Shown here one piece after another: positions 24,175 through 36,244 of a stretch of DNA of 64,000 nt (within the stretch, counting starts at the first letter, position 1; each line of letters starts with the position of its first letter). The DNA is taken from positions 101,646,829 to 101,710,828 of the forward strand of contig NC_030677.2 of the NCBI RefSeq assembly GCF_000004195.4, in the 5' to 3' direction. This DNA comes from Xenopus tropicalis (lineage: Eukaryota; Chordata; Amphibia; Anura; Pipidae). The translations under genes and the position numbers were made by a program. Below the pieces are notes generated by a model, which was given only the letters and a program-made list of their open reading frames with translations, had not been told where the DNA came from and ran no database searches.

Positions 24175-25661
24175 GTAAGAGGGTATATATTGCTCAGATC
24201 ACTTCTTCTATGGTAAAATAAATATAAGCGCAGACAGGTGCAACTGTTTGTATAGGAATAGAAGTTGTATGGAATGAAGGAAGATGTATGAAGTGTATTT
24301 TTTTGTGACAGTGGCATAAAGTATAATTTGTTTCTTGTTTTTTCCATCATCACAAACTATAGTAATGTTTGTGAATTATCCTACCAAACTGTTTCATGAG
24401 CAATGTTCTTCTTACTGCTATTTGGGCCCTACCTGGTGGTTTTAATTTAAAGGCTTTGGGAATGTTCTCCTGCATTGCAGGAAGCAGTATTCCTTTGATC
24501 AACAGCTCATACCCATTTCACTGGCGAACAGACTCTTAACTCCTTTTCAGCCAGAAACGCCTGCGAGGCATTACCTATAGAAACTTTTCACATATGTAGC
24601 AGCCTCCCTTCACACTAAAAAAATACAATGTAAGTGTTAAATGCTTCACACGAAAACAAGAAATCCCTCAGTCATTTTTGTACCACATTACTTTACAACC
24701 TGATTTCATTTTACGCCTGGGAGTTGGAAATGAAAGGCAATAATTTTAATGAAGTGGATCTGCACATTTCCTGGATAATAAACTCAGCAGTTTAGTTTAA
24801 GGAAAATGACATAATATTTCTAGGATCGACATATCAAGGTGTTTCATTGACAGCAGGAACGACTGTATGATGCAAGACGATCAATTGTAGCAAGCACTTG
24901 AATAGAGAAATAGGAGATGTTATAGGGAAGGATTAGATAGGGCAATAAAACAGGGTTATATGGAGCAATGGGAGGAATGTAACTGTCTGTGTGTATTTAA
25001 AAATCTTTTCATCTGCGTTGGCTGTCTGAAGCAACGTGCAACAACTTAGCCTTACCAAAAGCAATAGCAGGAGGACAGGCAAGTTTGCAATCTATTTACT
25101 GCCGCTTCATAAAGCAATTGGAAGAATTTAAACAAGGGATTATATTTATATAAACTGGTGATAAATAACTGAATGAAGTGTGCTTGAAATGGGTCACTTA
25201 AATAAACAAAATAAAATGCTGTTGGGTGATTTTAGTTTAGCTTTTAGGAGTTGAGCAATGAGTGGAAAGTCTATAGGAAAAGCAGAAGGTGCTAGGCAAT
25301 GTCTTGCAGCATATTTGACAGTTGCACAGGTGAATCATTGTGTAGCTTTAGGGGCATATTTATTATAGTGTGTAAGCAACATCATCAGTGATGTTACTCA
25401 AAGCAACCAATCAGATCTTTGCTTTTATTTCTATCTTGTAGGTGACCATTCAAATCTAACTTCTAACTGGTTTCTATGGGCAACGTCACTGGTGATGTTG
25501 GCTTACACACTATAATAAATATGCCCCTTATTTTTATCTGACAGATCCACCTGTGCTTCTAAGCAGAGATAGTAAAAGCTGGTTTGGGAGAATTGCAAAA
25601 AATTGCTGATTTCTAAAATGCTATTCAACACTGAAATTATTTCTGTATTTCTCTGTTCCAG
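24175..25661 (+). other. nrtn: Neurturin intron
   Basis: A 1487-base GT...AG intron joining the two coding exons. The acceptor is TATTTCTCTGTTCCAG at 25661, a strong pyrimidine tract. It holds one MITE (25351-25528) and no other feature that I recognise. Confidence 0.85.
25351..25528. mobile_element. PIF/Harbinger-like foldback MITE with TTA flanks, in the neurturin intron
   Basis: A 178-bp foldback with GGGGCATATTTATTATAGTG at the left and CACTATAATAAATATGCCCC at the right, continuing inward through TGTAAGC / GCTTACA. Both sides are bordered by TTA, which fits the 3-bp target duplication of PIF/Harbinger elements. Its right edge is about 130 bases before the splice acceptor. No coding capacity. 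Confidence 0.8.
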
Positions 25662-26095
25662 ACACAGCTCTCTTCGAAAGCTACACACAAGCCGAGATTC
25701 GGGAACTTGTTTCTACTTTGGTAGAAAGGTACAGCCAGTCTGCACACTCTGGAGACGACCCAAAAAATGGTGCCAGGATGAAGAGGGCCCGAGTGCGCAA
25801 ACAACCTTGTGCCCTCAAGGAAGTAGAGGTGAGCGTAAGCGAACTTGGACTGGGCTACGTGTCCGACGAAACTGTCCTGTTCCGCTATTGCAGTGGTACC
25901 TGCGATGCCGCTGTGCGCAATTACGACCTTTCATTGCAAAGCATACGAGGCAAGAAGAAGATCAAAAAAGAGAAAGTCAGAGCCCGGCCTTGCTGCAGGC
26001 CAACAGAGTACGACGATGACGTGTCTTTTCTGGACTCCAAAAACCATTACCATACCATCAAAGAGGTCTCTGCAAAAGACTGTGGCTGTGTTTGA
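25662..26095 (+). CDS. nrtn: Neurturin, coding exon 2 (mature GDNF-family ligand)
   Basis: Completes a 211-residue preproprotein (mammalian neurturin is about 197). The propeptide ends in the furin site RMKR. Cleavage releases a 102-residue mature ligand starting ARVRKQPC. The mature part carries seven cysteines at mature positions 8, 35, 39, 69, 70, 99 and 101. This is the spacing of the GDNF-branch cystine knot, with the adjacent CC pair and the C-terminal CGCV. The stretches VSELGLGYVSDETVLFRYC and RPCCRP are diagnostic of neurturin rather than GDNF, artemin or persephin. The lysine/arginine-rich segment RGKKKIKKEKVRAR fits the heparin-binding heel region. By family knowledge the secreted dimer signals through GFRalpha2 and RET to support neuron survival. 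All key residues are intact and no frameshift is present. The stop is TGA at 26093-26095. Confidence 0.96.
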
Positions 26096-28679
26096 TAAAA
26101 ATGTAGGGTGGAGAAGCAGTAAATAAGCCTAAGAGTAAGGCAACCCCCAACAGAGAGCCAGTGTACCCTCCCTGGTGCCAGTATGCCCAATGGGAACAAA
26201 AAGGTCACAAAGTTGTATTAAATTTCTACCTCACTCAAAGCTTTCAAATGGAAATCAGCTTTGTGGCACAAAAACAAAGATGGACTGAGTAAACAAGATC
26301 ATGCATTTGCACAGTGTTATGGCACCCACAGAGAAAGAGGTCGGCATCTCTGTCAACATTTCTACTGTTGATATGAAGGATCCTACATTAAGGTGGAAAT
26401 ACCGAGATACAAATAACTATATTGAACTTGAAAATAAATATCACATTATATTTAAGAAGGTTCACTGCTCATGTATTTGCAACTATTTCATATAACAGTG
26501 ACCAAGCTGAAATAAGATGTAAAGTTTCATAGCAGTAAGACATCTTCATTCAGTTGACCAAATCTATAGTTCAAGTATGAGAGTCTAGTAGACTATTACA
26601 ATTAACATGAGGTATCAAAAGGCCATTGCATCTAGCTTTGTCACTTCCAGAAAGGAAGTGGCCATCTACACTGAGCAGATAACATAGTGATTGTGACTTT
26701 GGTGCCAAAAGCCTCATATTCCACAAGGAGTGACATTGACTTTTTCCATTTGTGCTGACCTTTACAATGTGTCTGAGACTGTACCACCGGTTATCAACTT
26801 TATTTAACTGTATACATATATGTATGTCTGTCTTATACTATATGTTTGTGCCTGGGGGCAATTTCCATGCACATATCTGGGTCATGAGTATTATCAAGCT
26901 CTTTAATAATTATCCAGGGTTATATAAGGCTGTATTGCAGCAGTGTGAAGCTAGTAGTTACACAAAGTGCTGCCACTGGTAGTTAAACCACACTATAGTC
27001 ACACATAGCATAGTCACATTCCACAATATACTAATATTAGTATAAAGAATTGATTAATCCAGTAAACAGGTACATCTGTTGGGGATACACAAAATGCGCT
27101 ATTTTAAAGAAATATCAAACATTAGTTAGGGGAAAATTATAAAGTTCTGACTGCATTCAGGGCCACCATCTGGGGTATACAGTGGGTACGTCAGGGGTCT
27201 CAAGATAGAATAGCATGATTCATGAGATGTGAAAGGCGGGGCTTGCAGGTGAGTGGATACATTTGTGAGGACCATTGGTGGAGCTTTGAAATAATTAATT
27301 CGAACTACAGGCATGGGTCTTTTTCCATTAAGGCTCCATATTACTTGTTTGCAGGGTCCACCACCCAGGGGGTACAGGTGACTGTTGGCAAAAAAATTGC
27401 AGCCTCCTGGGGGAAGAGCCTTGCTAAATTAGTAATATTGGGCCCGTTATTGCGTCCATGAAAGCATTACACACAGTTTTCTTGTACCATGTAGCAACAT
27501 CCCTAACAGCTTTAGGACATTTTATGCTAGGAGTTGTACAACTAAGAAAGTCATTGAGAATAATGCTGGCCATGCAGACTAGTTTATATTTGCTTCTGAT
27601 GCTGTTATAGTTGTTGTCAGCTTGTACCATAGCACCTTAAACCCAACACCCAAGATTGATTTTAATGGCATATTCAGAAATTACTGGCCCTCGCAGCTAA
27701 ATGTTTTTAGAGCTCTTTGGGTAGATAACCTGCCTTATAAACATATTTCCCAGCATTCAGTCTATCCTCATGGCAGTAGCATGGGTAAACCAATCATTAT
27801 TACCCATTCACTTACAGACAGACTGGTGCTCCTATGTGGAAAACCTTGAAATAATGGAAAAAGGAGGATTAAGCTGAGGATTAAGTTTAAGAGATGCGTA
27901 TATAAATCATATATATATACAAGTCCCCTTTAATTTCATTACCTATTCATAATGCAAATAGTAAAACTGTAATGAAAATTGCAGTTACACACATATTTTA
28001 CCCAGAAATTCTGTAAATCTTGTGTCTGAAAAGTCACCATGGATTAGATAAAAGGCCAGCATGCACTGTGTTGCTAGGAAGATATCTTATAATACTGAAA
28101 TGCAGGTCTATTTACCTGCGAGGAGCAGCATACTTTGACAACAGAATAATCTATCACTGCCTCAGTCTGTGCTGATAGTGATTATAATCTCCTGCCAAAA
28201 TGTCACATCATTCAAAGAACAATAGAAATCATGAACATTTAGTTCAACTGTTAGTCCTTTTTAGCTAGCGTATTATGATCTGCTGCTTATATGGATAGAC
28301 CACCCTCTAGTGGTGTTTAAAATGAACTAAGTATTACCAATGACAATACAGAATCATTTAATGTTTATTGTTTTTTTTTTTTTGTTGTTGTGGCGCATCA
28401 AAATCCTCCAAAGTCTGCAATTTAGTTCTTGGAACCTGAGCAACAGAAAGGTCGAGTTACACGCCTATGATACAGAGGAGCTTACTTAATATCAAATCAA
28501 GCTTTACTACATAAAATCTGGATATCGTTCAAAAGAGATTTGAGCACTGCTTATTTATAGTAGATTGAATCACCACTATTACTGACTGAGTCCAAGTTGC
28601 ACTAAGCAAACAGATCAGAAAGAAGCAGCAAAAAGGAGCAGGCAGTGACGAAAACAGTCTACAAAGAATGCGCAGAAGT
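26096..28679. other. Neurturin 3' untranslated region and intergenic DNA
   Basis: The first few hundred bases are presumably 3' untranslated; the end is not defined. Beyond about 26.5 kb no gene is recognised. Short open frames (for example 27222-27461) have no known domain. A T-run lies at about 28369-28384. Confidence 0.5.
26433..26438 (+). terminator. Possible neurturin polyadenylation signal
   Basis: AATAAA, 338 bases after the neurturin stop codon, is the first canonical hexamer downstream. Use of the site is inferred from position only. Confidence 0.35.
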
Positions 28680-29013
28680 AATGGTGGCCATACACATAAG
28701 ATTCGCTCGCTTGGCTAGGTCGCCCAACAAGCAAATCTTTCCCCAGGTTTGCCCACCTTGGTGGGCGATATTGTGCTAATGGCCCTAGGACCAAACAATT
28801 GCATTACAATAAAGGGGATAAGAGACGTTGGAGTGAGGATCTCATCAATGAGACAATGCGGTCCCCATTCAGACAGAAAAATCAAGCCTATCCGATCAAC
28901 ATCTGGATAATTTTTTTGCCAGATAGCGGTCGGGAGGCCTGTCAGATAATCGGGCAGATAAGCTGTCAAATCAGTCTGAAGGACCCAAATCCACAGCCCA
29001 TGAATGGCCACTT
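28680..29013. mobile_element. MITE with GTGGCCATACAC-type end
   Basis: The left edge AATGGTGGCCATACACATAA has a decayed mirror, ATGAATGGCCACTTTTAG, at the right. The theme matches the element at 19347-19699. Interior words (AAGATTCGCTCGC, TTGGTGGGCGATATTG) are those of a common Xenopus repeat. Target duplication not resolved. Confidence 0.55.
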
Positions 29014-30409
29014 TTAGTCTCCCTTGCATTAGATCAGTTCTCTAGGATATTCTATTATTTGTAGAGAATTACTTAATTAAAATGAAACCTTACAGCAGGC
29101 TGTTTTTCATTCCCTGCTGCCTGCCCATTTCTTCTGTCTCTGATCCTCATATCTAAGCCAGAGTAAACAAACAGTGCAGCATATGGAAATGAAGTTGCTT
29201 CAGCTTTTGTTCTAGCAAAGAGAGTCTGACTCTTGACATTTTGTCAGGGAATTCTAGGATCAACAACTTGCATGAATGTTTACATGAGCTACAACTCCAT
29301 GGAAAAAAAAGATGTATTGAAACTCTGCAGCTTTGGCAAGGTGCATGAGTCAGTCTTGGCTGCATGTTATTAGAATTTACTTTATGTAGGCTGGCCTTGC
29401 CATCTCAGATACATGCAAATAAGCCTTGTCAGATCATCAGTTTATTCCCAAATATTAAATAACCGTTCACTTTTTATATTACAATTACACACTGTGTGGT
29501 AACCATCTTTTCTTGCATTACTGCAAATGAAATATATAAATATATATATAAATATATTAAAAGTTTTGCTAAAGCCAACAAAAGATATGTTTATTTTATT
29601 TCCTTTGTTATTTAAACCTGTTTTTAGATTTTGTTTGCTTTGTAAAAATGTATTTATTCATTTTTATTCATCAAAGTTTTATTTGTACCATGTTATTTTG
29701 TATAAAAAAAAGTCAAGAAATCATAAATAAATATTTTCAAACTAAAATGAAGCATTTTCACGTAATATTGGTGCCCTCCTTCTTTCGATGGCTATAAAAA
29801 TATTGTGTGTCCCCGAGCAAATAACAAAACAGACAGCAACACTTTGGTAGCTGTGATAGCTAAAAATAAATATCCAGAGTACCACTAACTTGCAATACAA
29901 AGAACAAAAACAGTAAAAAAAACAAACAAACTGAATAATCAACCAGTCTGACTATCTGTCCTAGATCTGTTCTAAATATTATTGAGCTAAGGAGGATATT
30001 ACCAAAGGCTGGACTCTCCCATAGTATAATTTGCAGTGAAGGACCCAACACAGTTCCACTTAACATGGTATTATTGGGTTCACCCATGGGATTCTGCAGA
30101 ATAGGCATAGCTGAGATCCATCAATCTCTATTTTTGGATACCATGATAGTCTTCCTGTGCTGCAGGGACATGCCCATCCCCCTTAGGCTCACAGTGTAGC
30201 GCATCTGCTCCCTCACATTGTTTCATATTAAAGTTATGGATGAGATTTGAAGTCTTTCCAGCCAATCTGTGCACCACCCACTATAATGAGAAGAAGGACA
30301 TGAAGGCACAGAATACATCTCTTCTCAATGGACCAATGCTGGTTACATTACACTTAAAAGGAGTCGGAAAATGGTTTGTATGATTATCATGTGGTTTCTA
30401 GCAATTTGT
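29014..30409. other. Intergenic, no supported feature
   Basis: No repeat family or coding signal recognised. The 29090-29400 stretch is free of recognisable repeats. Short open frames are chance. Confidence 0.4.
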
Positions 30410-30791
30410 GGAATCAGGCATGTGAGTGCAGCAGCCAACCAGCAGAACAATGGGAAGGTAGCAAGATAGCACCTCCCAGGCGATATCAGAATTGCACTCA
30501 ATAGTAAGAAATACAAGTCTGGCTTGGGACTCCTCAGTTACATGGGAGTAAATTTGAGGTTATTTGAAAGCAGCTCTAATGTTTAGCACTGGTGTTTTCT
30601 GAACGCTCAGAATCAGAAACAATGCAATAGGATGGCTGCCTACACACCAGTATTACTAAATGAAACTTGAAAAAATACATTTGTTGGTTTAAGAATAAAA
30701 TTTTAAATTGTAGAGTGAATTATTTGCTTTGTAAACAGTGTAATTTAGAAATATAAGTACACCATAAAAATCATGACAGTATCCCTTTAAG
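30410..30791 (-). mobile_element. T2/Kolobok-type MITE (GGGATACTGTCATG family), 5'-truncated, minus orientation
   Basis: The right edge TCATGACAGTATCCCTTTAA is the terminus of a widespread Xenopus T2 family. The interior carries ATGGCTGCCTACACACCAGT and AGAGTGAATTATTTGCTT, which are found again, in the other orientation, at 60232-60652 and in pieces at 59330-59440 and 62860-63245. The left end is not preserved. Confidence 0.75.
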
Positions 30792-31762
30792 ATCCCCTCC
30801 TGTACCCTAACCTACTAAAGTCTACAAATCTACATTCTGCACAGATACTGTTATAGGCTACTGCATAATACTGACAAAAATATTTTTTTTTTTTTTTTTT
30901 AGTGTAGAGTTATTACAAACACATTCAATGCCATTTATAACTTTGCTAGATTGACAGTTCACAAACTTAGAACTTTGAAACACCCCCTTTACCCAAGGGA
31001 CAATAGAAATCCCATTTTTACTATCAGACCCTTTATACCACTTCTCTTTGCTCTCCAAAACGTTTGTTTATGTTACTTGTGTGGGTAACACATAGCACCT
31101 TGCCTTATGGGAGTCGGTTAGGTGTAGTAGTACTGGAGGAAAGGGGTTCAAAAATGTTAACATTTATTTTATTATATTTACTGCCATCCTTACTATTATG
31201 CTATTACATTGGACAGTACACAGCAAGTTGCTCTAAGCAAACAGACAGTGCATCTGTTTAGCGCATGGCAATCTTTTGTATGTCTACTATGGAGATAGCA
31301 TGGAGGATATAATATTTATGGAGAGGTAACAGCACAAAAACTGTTTATTGCACTTGCTTGATTCTAATTTATTTTGGAAATAATTGTAGCCTATATATGT
31401 ACTTTTACATTTATTCATTAATTTTTTAAAGATCCACTGAATCCATAATTTTTGGATGGCGAATAGCAAACAGCATTCAAATCTTATTTGAATATTAACA
31501 GAACACGAATCATCACATTTAGTTATGAAGAACTTTAATATCACATGACTTCAATAAAGTTTTCAATAATCGCCAAAGTATTTTAATGCATCCCTTTTTA
31601 GTAACTAGCTTCCTTACTGGCTGGATAGTTAACCCACACAGGGTATGACCATACATGGCTTAAGGCAATTACTGAACACCCTACACAGTGCCTAAAGATC
31701 TGCCATTTTGTTAGGAATAAGGAGCATTGCAGATGCATAAGGTGAACCACTGATTGGGTTGC
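30792..31762. other. Intergenic, poly-T tract
   Basis: Includes a T-run of about 20 at 30882-30900. The rest is unique-looking and holds no recognisable gene. Confidence 0.5.
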
Positions 31763-31770
31763 CATATTAT

Positions 31771-32057
31771 CAGGCCCGGATTTGTGGCGAGGCCACAAAG
31801 GCCCGGGCCTAGGGCGGCACAAGCATAGGGGCGGCATGCCGCCCCGCCGCAGGCAAATTTTAACATTTTGCTCCCATACGGAGCAATGGGGAACTCTCCC
31901 CACTGACCCGTATGGGAGATTCAACTTTGGCGCTTGCGCATGCGCGCTCGGCGGGCGGGGGAAGGGGGGTTCACGCATGCGTATTGGCGCGGCGGGGGGG
32001 ATAGGGGGTGCCAAATGGGGGTGGCCTTGGGGCGTCCCCACTACAAATCCGGCGCTG
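31771..32057. mobile_element. GC-rich hAT MITE with perfect 8-bp target duplication
   Basis: The ends are CAGGCCCGGATTTGTGG and CTACAAATCCGGCGCTG. The flanking CATATTAT (31763-31770 and 32058-32065) is identical on both sides. The interior is GC-rich and contains GGGCCTAGGGCGGC and an inner inverted pair CCCATACGGAGCAATGGGGA / CTGACCCGTATGGGAG. Its GC content produces long open frames on both strands (to 158 codons) that are not genes. A sister copy in the opposite orientation is at 45042-45313. Confidence 0.93.
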
Positions 32058-32065
32058 CATATTAT

Positions 32066-33579
32066 AGTCTGCATTGGCAGATGGCACTTGGGGGCAGGGT
32101 GATGATGACATGGGGCAGGGAAATGAGTGGGTGGGGCAGATAATTGGGTGGGTGGGGAAATGAGTGGACAGAGGCAGGCCTGTTCATATAAAGGGAATCA
32201 GGAAGTGAAGAAGGTGAGGAAAGGGACAAATTTATAGGGTATTACATATTTACTGGCAAGTACATTGTTGGTAGTAGCCCCAGCTGGTGATTTACCAGCT
32301 AGAACAGGTAAATACTGTCTGGGTGGCAACCATAAACAGCTTCATATTCTCTACAAAGAAATATGTTCAGGACAAGATATATTTATATAACACAGTGAAG
32401 GAATATGAAAGACTAATTTTAGATTTTTAGGTTTGGTAAAAAAGAAGTGAAGGTAAGAGTCATGTTGCTGCTAACCTTAACCAGCAAAGCAAGTATTACT
32501 ATGGATATCAGACACAATCCTAAAAACCTATAAAATACTGGGTTTACTTGGAAGGGTTGAACTTGATGGACTCTGGTCTTTTTTCAACCCTATGTAACTA
32601 TGTAACATTCTATACTAAAAAAAGTAGATAGGTAGAAACTTGATGTTGGAACACAGAAGGCTAAACATTCTGATGCCTTTTTAAGTGTTCATGTTTTGCA
32701 TATTTTAGACTTGGTTTAAGAGCAGGGTTGAAACATCTAAGCAACAGTGTAGTGTGTTTGTTTTACTCTCTATTAACTTTCAGAATGATACATTTATACC
32801 ACAGTGTTTGCAAACTGCACATAACTCTCTAAAAAGTTCTATATATTTCAGTAAACTTGTTTTCTACAGAAAGCAGAATGGGTAGGGACAGAGAAATAAT
32901 GCAGATTGTCCAAAGTCCAAAAAGTTATTTGGCTTAGAACAATATTCATATACACAGTTTTTAACTTTGGGTAAAAGCACATGCTGAAGTCCGTATATCA
33001 GTTAATGGCTGACATATCATCTTGTATAAGAATGACATAGACCATGTTGCTGACAGCATAGTTTTGACTCCAATCTACGGTAATCATTTATACTGGGGAG
33101 ACAGACAACAGAAACAATACACAGCATGAAACATTCTAATTATGAGGAGAATAAGGTTTTCCTTTCTGGAAAGATAATAATTTCAATGCCAATATCAATA
33201 ATCTCTAGGAGGGATTACAGTAATGTATTGGAATACACATGGTTTTCAATAAAAAACAAAACTTGGAAATATACTTGGTTTAATTCATTAACACAACTGC
33301 TGTCATTCAGTTGCTTAGAGAATTAAATACCAGACAAGGAAATACTAGATCAACATGAAATTGCCTTGTATAATTGAGATCGCTTAACCACATGAAATAA
33401 TACATATCTTAAAAGGTCTGGGGAAAAGTTAGCGCCTTGAGCTATCAAGAGGCCCTTAGCTATCTAAAACGTGTCAGAAGCAGAAATAGGGACAAAGGAC
33501 AATATTTTTATTCAAGAAAGGTCTCTGTGAAGAATTCATTAAAACTAGCTGAGAACTGACCTTTCCACATGTACAGATG
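32066..33579. other. Intergenic with a LINE tail
   Basis: A detached LINE tail (GGGTTGAACTTGATGGACTC, then CAACCCTATGTAACTATGTA) lies at 32548-32606 on the plus strand. A GTGGGGCA-type simple sequence is at 32095-32165. Nothing else is recognised. Confidence 0.55.
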
Positions 33580-34200
33580 AAGGGAAGAACTTTAAAATTG
33601 CCTCTTTATAGGTCCCTGGTAAGGCCTCACCTTGAGTATGCAGTGCAGTTTTGGGCTCCAGTCCTTAAGAAGGATATTAATGAGCTGGAGAGAGTGCAGA
33701 GACGTGCAACTAAACTGGTAAAGGGGATGGAAGATTTAAACTATGAGGTTAGACTGTCGAGGTTGGTGTTGTTTTCTCTGAAGAAAAGGTGCTTGTGAGG
33801 GGACATGATTACTCTGTACAAGTACATTAGAGGGGATTATAGACAGATAGTGGGGGGCAATAGAGGCCACCCCTTTAGATAAGAGGAACAGAAACTTTAA
33901 TTTGAAGCCCTGTAGGTGGTTCTTCATGGTGAGGGTTGTAGAATGCCCTGCTGCATGATGTTGTGATGGTAAATTGTAATAATAGTTTTAAGAGTGGCTA
34001 GGATGATTTCTTAAACAAACATAACAAAACTATTGTGATCTTAAGATATCCAGCTAGTTAGTATAGATATTAGTACATAAAGTTACATGAAAGTGTATAG
34101 ATAGGTCTGTATAAGTATGTGTACACGTGTACTGGGTTTCGTTTAGAAGGGATGGACTTCATGGACTCAATGATGGTCTTTAAACCTACTATGCAACTGC
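33580..34200 (+). repeat. CR1/L2/Rex1-like LINE, ORF2 3' end
   Basis: Encodes decayed reverse transcriptase C-terminal sequence, [20 protein letters not shown] then [16 protein letters not shown], followed after frame breaks by a GDMITLYKYIRGDYR segment and the 3' tail. It is colinear with the better copy at 39.3-40.0 kb. It keeps an uninterrupted TGATCTTAAGATAT site at about 34036-34049 that is occupied by a MITE in the copy at 48 kb. Confidence 0.85.
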
Positions 34201-34250
34201 AAATGTTAGTGTCTGATAAGGTAGCCTTTTAATCAAATGGCAGTTTCTTG

Positions 34251-34523
34251 TACAGGAATGGGGTTTTCCGGATAAGGGATCTTTCCGTAATTTGGATCTC
34301 CATGCCTTAAGTCTACTAAAAGTTTATTTAAACATTAAATAAACCCAATAGGCTTGTTTTGCTTCCGATAAGAATTAATTATATCTTGGTTGGGATCAAG
34401 TACAAGAAACTGTTTTATTATTACAGAGAAAAAAGTGTATAATTTTTAAAAATTAAAATGATTTGCTTATAATGGAGTCAATGGAAGATGGCCTTCAGAT
34501 AATGGCCTTCAGATAATGGATCT
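34251..34523. mobile_element. TACAGGTATGGG-family MITE copy
   Basis: Begins TACAGGAATGGGGTTTTCCG and ends TCTCATACCTGTA. The interior matches 4898-5239 (GGATAAGGGATCTTTCCGTA, AACCCAATAGGCTTGTTTTG). It contains a small internal duplication, CTTCAGATAATGGCCTTCAG. Confidence 0.75.
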
Positions 34524-35222
34524 CATACCTGTATATGCTTTGCTGTGGTCATATATACATATATCTGATGACATGCTAATACTGGGAGGAGAGAAAGGAG
34601 AAGGTGGAAGATACTTAACAGTAAGCTTTATTCAAATCAACTCACAGTTCCCACTTGCCATGTAAGTTAGAAAGCTAATTTTACTCCCTATATGTCTGGC
34701 TAGTTAGTTTTTTTTTTTTTTGTCTTCTTTTGTTTTGACTTTTGTCCCATATAGTGTCTGGTGTTCACAAAAAAGCTTTCAATGCATGCTTAGCACCACG
34801 TTGAGTTATTAATTGCTTTATTACTGGGCAAGCTGCTTTGTGGCTAAAATAGCTACAGATGTTGCCAAGATTAACAGATTTGAGCTGAGCTGTTGGCCAA
34901 ACTGTTTCACCACACTAAGCAAATATATGCTTTGCCACTGTAACTGCAAAGGTCCTGGAGGGCTGGTTTGACTCTCACAGAATGCTCTATGAAACAGGAC
35001 AGATGCAGAAAATGACAGAGGCTGTGTTATCCTGAATGGATTTGTCCATTCAGATGAACAGCAGAGAAGTCAGTTCTGATTTCAAAAGAATGACCTTTAA
35101 TTTGTTTGTTAAGTTTTTTCTGCTTGAAGTTACCCATGATGTCTCTTACTATGGAAGATATATTGAGTGTATTCCCACAATGCTCCTATTCAACTACTGT
35201 TTTAATAAGTCTGATTACATAG
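34524..35222. other. Intergenic, no supported feature
   Basis: Unique-looking sequence with a T-run near 34708-34721. No gene recognised. Confidence 0.5.
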
Positions 35223-35447
35223 CTACATAGTTAAACTGGGTTGAAAATAGACCAAAGACCAAATTGTAGATTTTAGTATCCCAGTAGTTTGGATACTATG
35301 CTTGTTCAAGAACTCATCCAGTCTCCTCTTTAAGGCATTAACAGAATCTGCCATTACCACATCACTAGGAAGGGCATTCCACAACCTCACTGCCCTCACC
35401 GTGAAAAACCACCTACGCTGCTTCAAATAAAAGTTTCGTTCCTGACC
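35223..35447 (-). repeat. CR1/L2/Rex1-like LINE 3' end, minus strand
   Basis: On the minus strand it encodes MKQRRWFFTVRAVRLWNALP and the following tail, ending at the plus-strand sequence CTACATAGTTAAACTGGGTT. It is interrupted at 35447/35448 by a hAT MITE. Together with 36245-36735 it is probably one original element. Confidence 0.8.
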
Positions 35448-35735
35448 CAGTGATCCCCAACCAGTGGTTCGTAAGCAACATGTTTCTGCCCAACCCCCTG
35501 GATGTTGCTCCCAGTGGCCTCAAAGTAGGTGCTTATTTTTGAATTCCTGGATTGGAGGCAAGTTTTGGTTGCATAAAAACCAGTTGTAATGCCAAACAGA
35601 GCCTCCTTCAGGCTGTAAGTCCACATAGGAGCTACCAAATAGGCAATTACAGCCCTTATTTGGCACCCTTATGAACATTTTATGCTGTGTTGGTCCCCAA
35701 CTCTTTTTACATTTGCATATTTGAATATTACTCAA
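35448..35735. mobile_element. hAT (Charlie-like) MITE, right end lost
   Basis: Begins CAGTGATCCCCAACCAGTGG and is colinear with the copies at 9101 and 17334 through the GTTGGTCCCCAACTCTTTTT region, but the CCCTG right terminus is missing. It is inserted into a LINE 3' end. Confidence 0.8.
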
Positions 35736-35743
35736 TGTTATCA

Positions 35744-36244
35744 TTAAAGGAGAATGCAAGTCAAAATTTAAAAAACATACTGCCCAATAGTCCTCCTATT
35801 GTTTAGTAAAAATGCCACACTTTTGGCTCACCTAATCAAATATTTACTCAGTCACACTTACTTCACATTTTCTAGAACAGGCAGCAATCTCTAAAAAGGT
35901 ATTCTCCCTTCCTTTCCCTCCTTGCTTCATACTGCACATATGTTTCATTCCCTCCCCCCCTCCTCTGCCAGATCCGCTTCTGATTGGCTGGTGGGCATGT
36001 GTAGCTCAGAACAGCAGACAGGATCAAGTTACACACATGCTCAGAGAATAGGAAGGCTGCCGCTGGCACCTACAGCAAGGACAGAGACATTTCAGTGATG
36101 TCACTGTAGTCTTCACACTGCTGTAGGCTGCCAGCACCATATCTCAGAGAAGCAAGCAGGGATCTGGGAATTTAGATATGCAGTAAGTACTTAAAGTACT
36201 TTAGACTTACTTTTAATTTATATTAACCTTTCATTGTCCTTTAA
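35744..36244. mobile_element. T2-type MITE (GGAGAATGCAAGTC family)
   Basis: TTAA at both edges (35744-35747 and 36241-36244). The ends are TTAAAGGAGAATGCAAGTCA and AACCTTTCATTGTCCTTTAA. It is 501 bp and non-coding. It lies between two pieces of a minus-strand LINE. Confidence 0.8.

Noticed and set aside
25603..26126. Alternative frames over the second neurturin exon (138 and 93 codons)
   Set aside because: Shadows of the conserved neurturin frame; only the 25662-26095 frame carries the cystine-knot residues.
31598..32143. Open frames of up to 158 codons on both strands
   Set aside because: They lie over a GC-rich non-coding hAT MITE (31771-32057) with a perfect target duplication; length is explained by GC content.
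33577..33798. 73-codon frame with strong protein similarity to reverse transcriptase
   Set aside because: Real LINE homology but a truncated, frame-broken fragment, annotated as repeat rather than gene.
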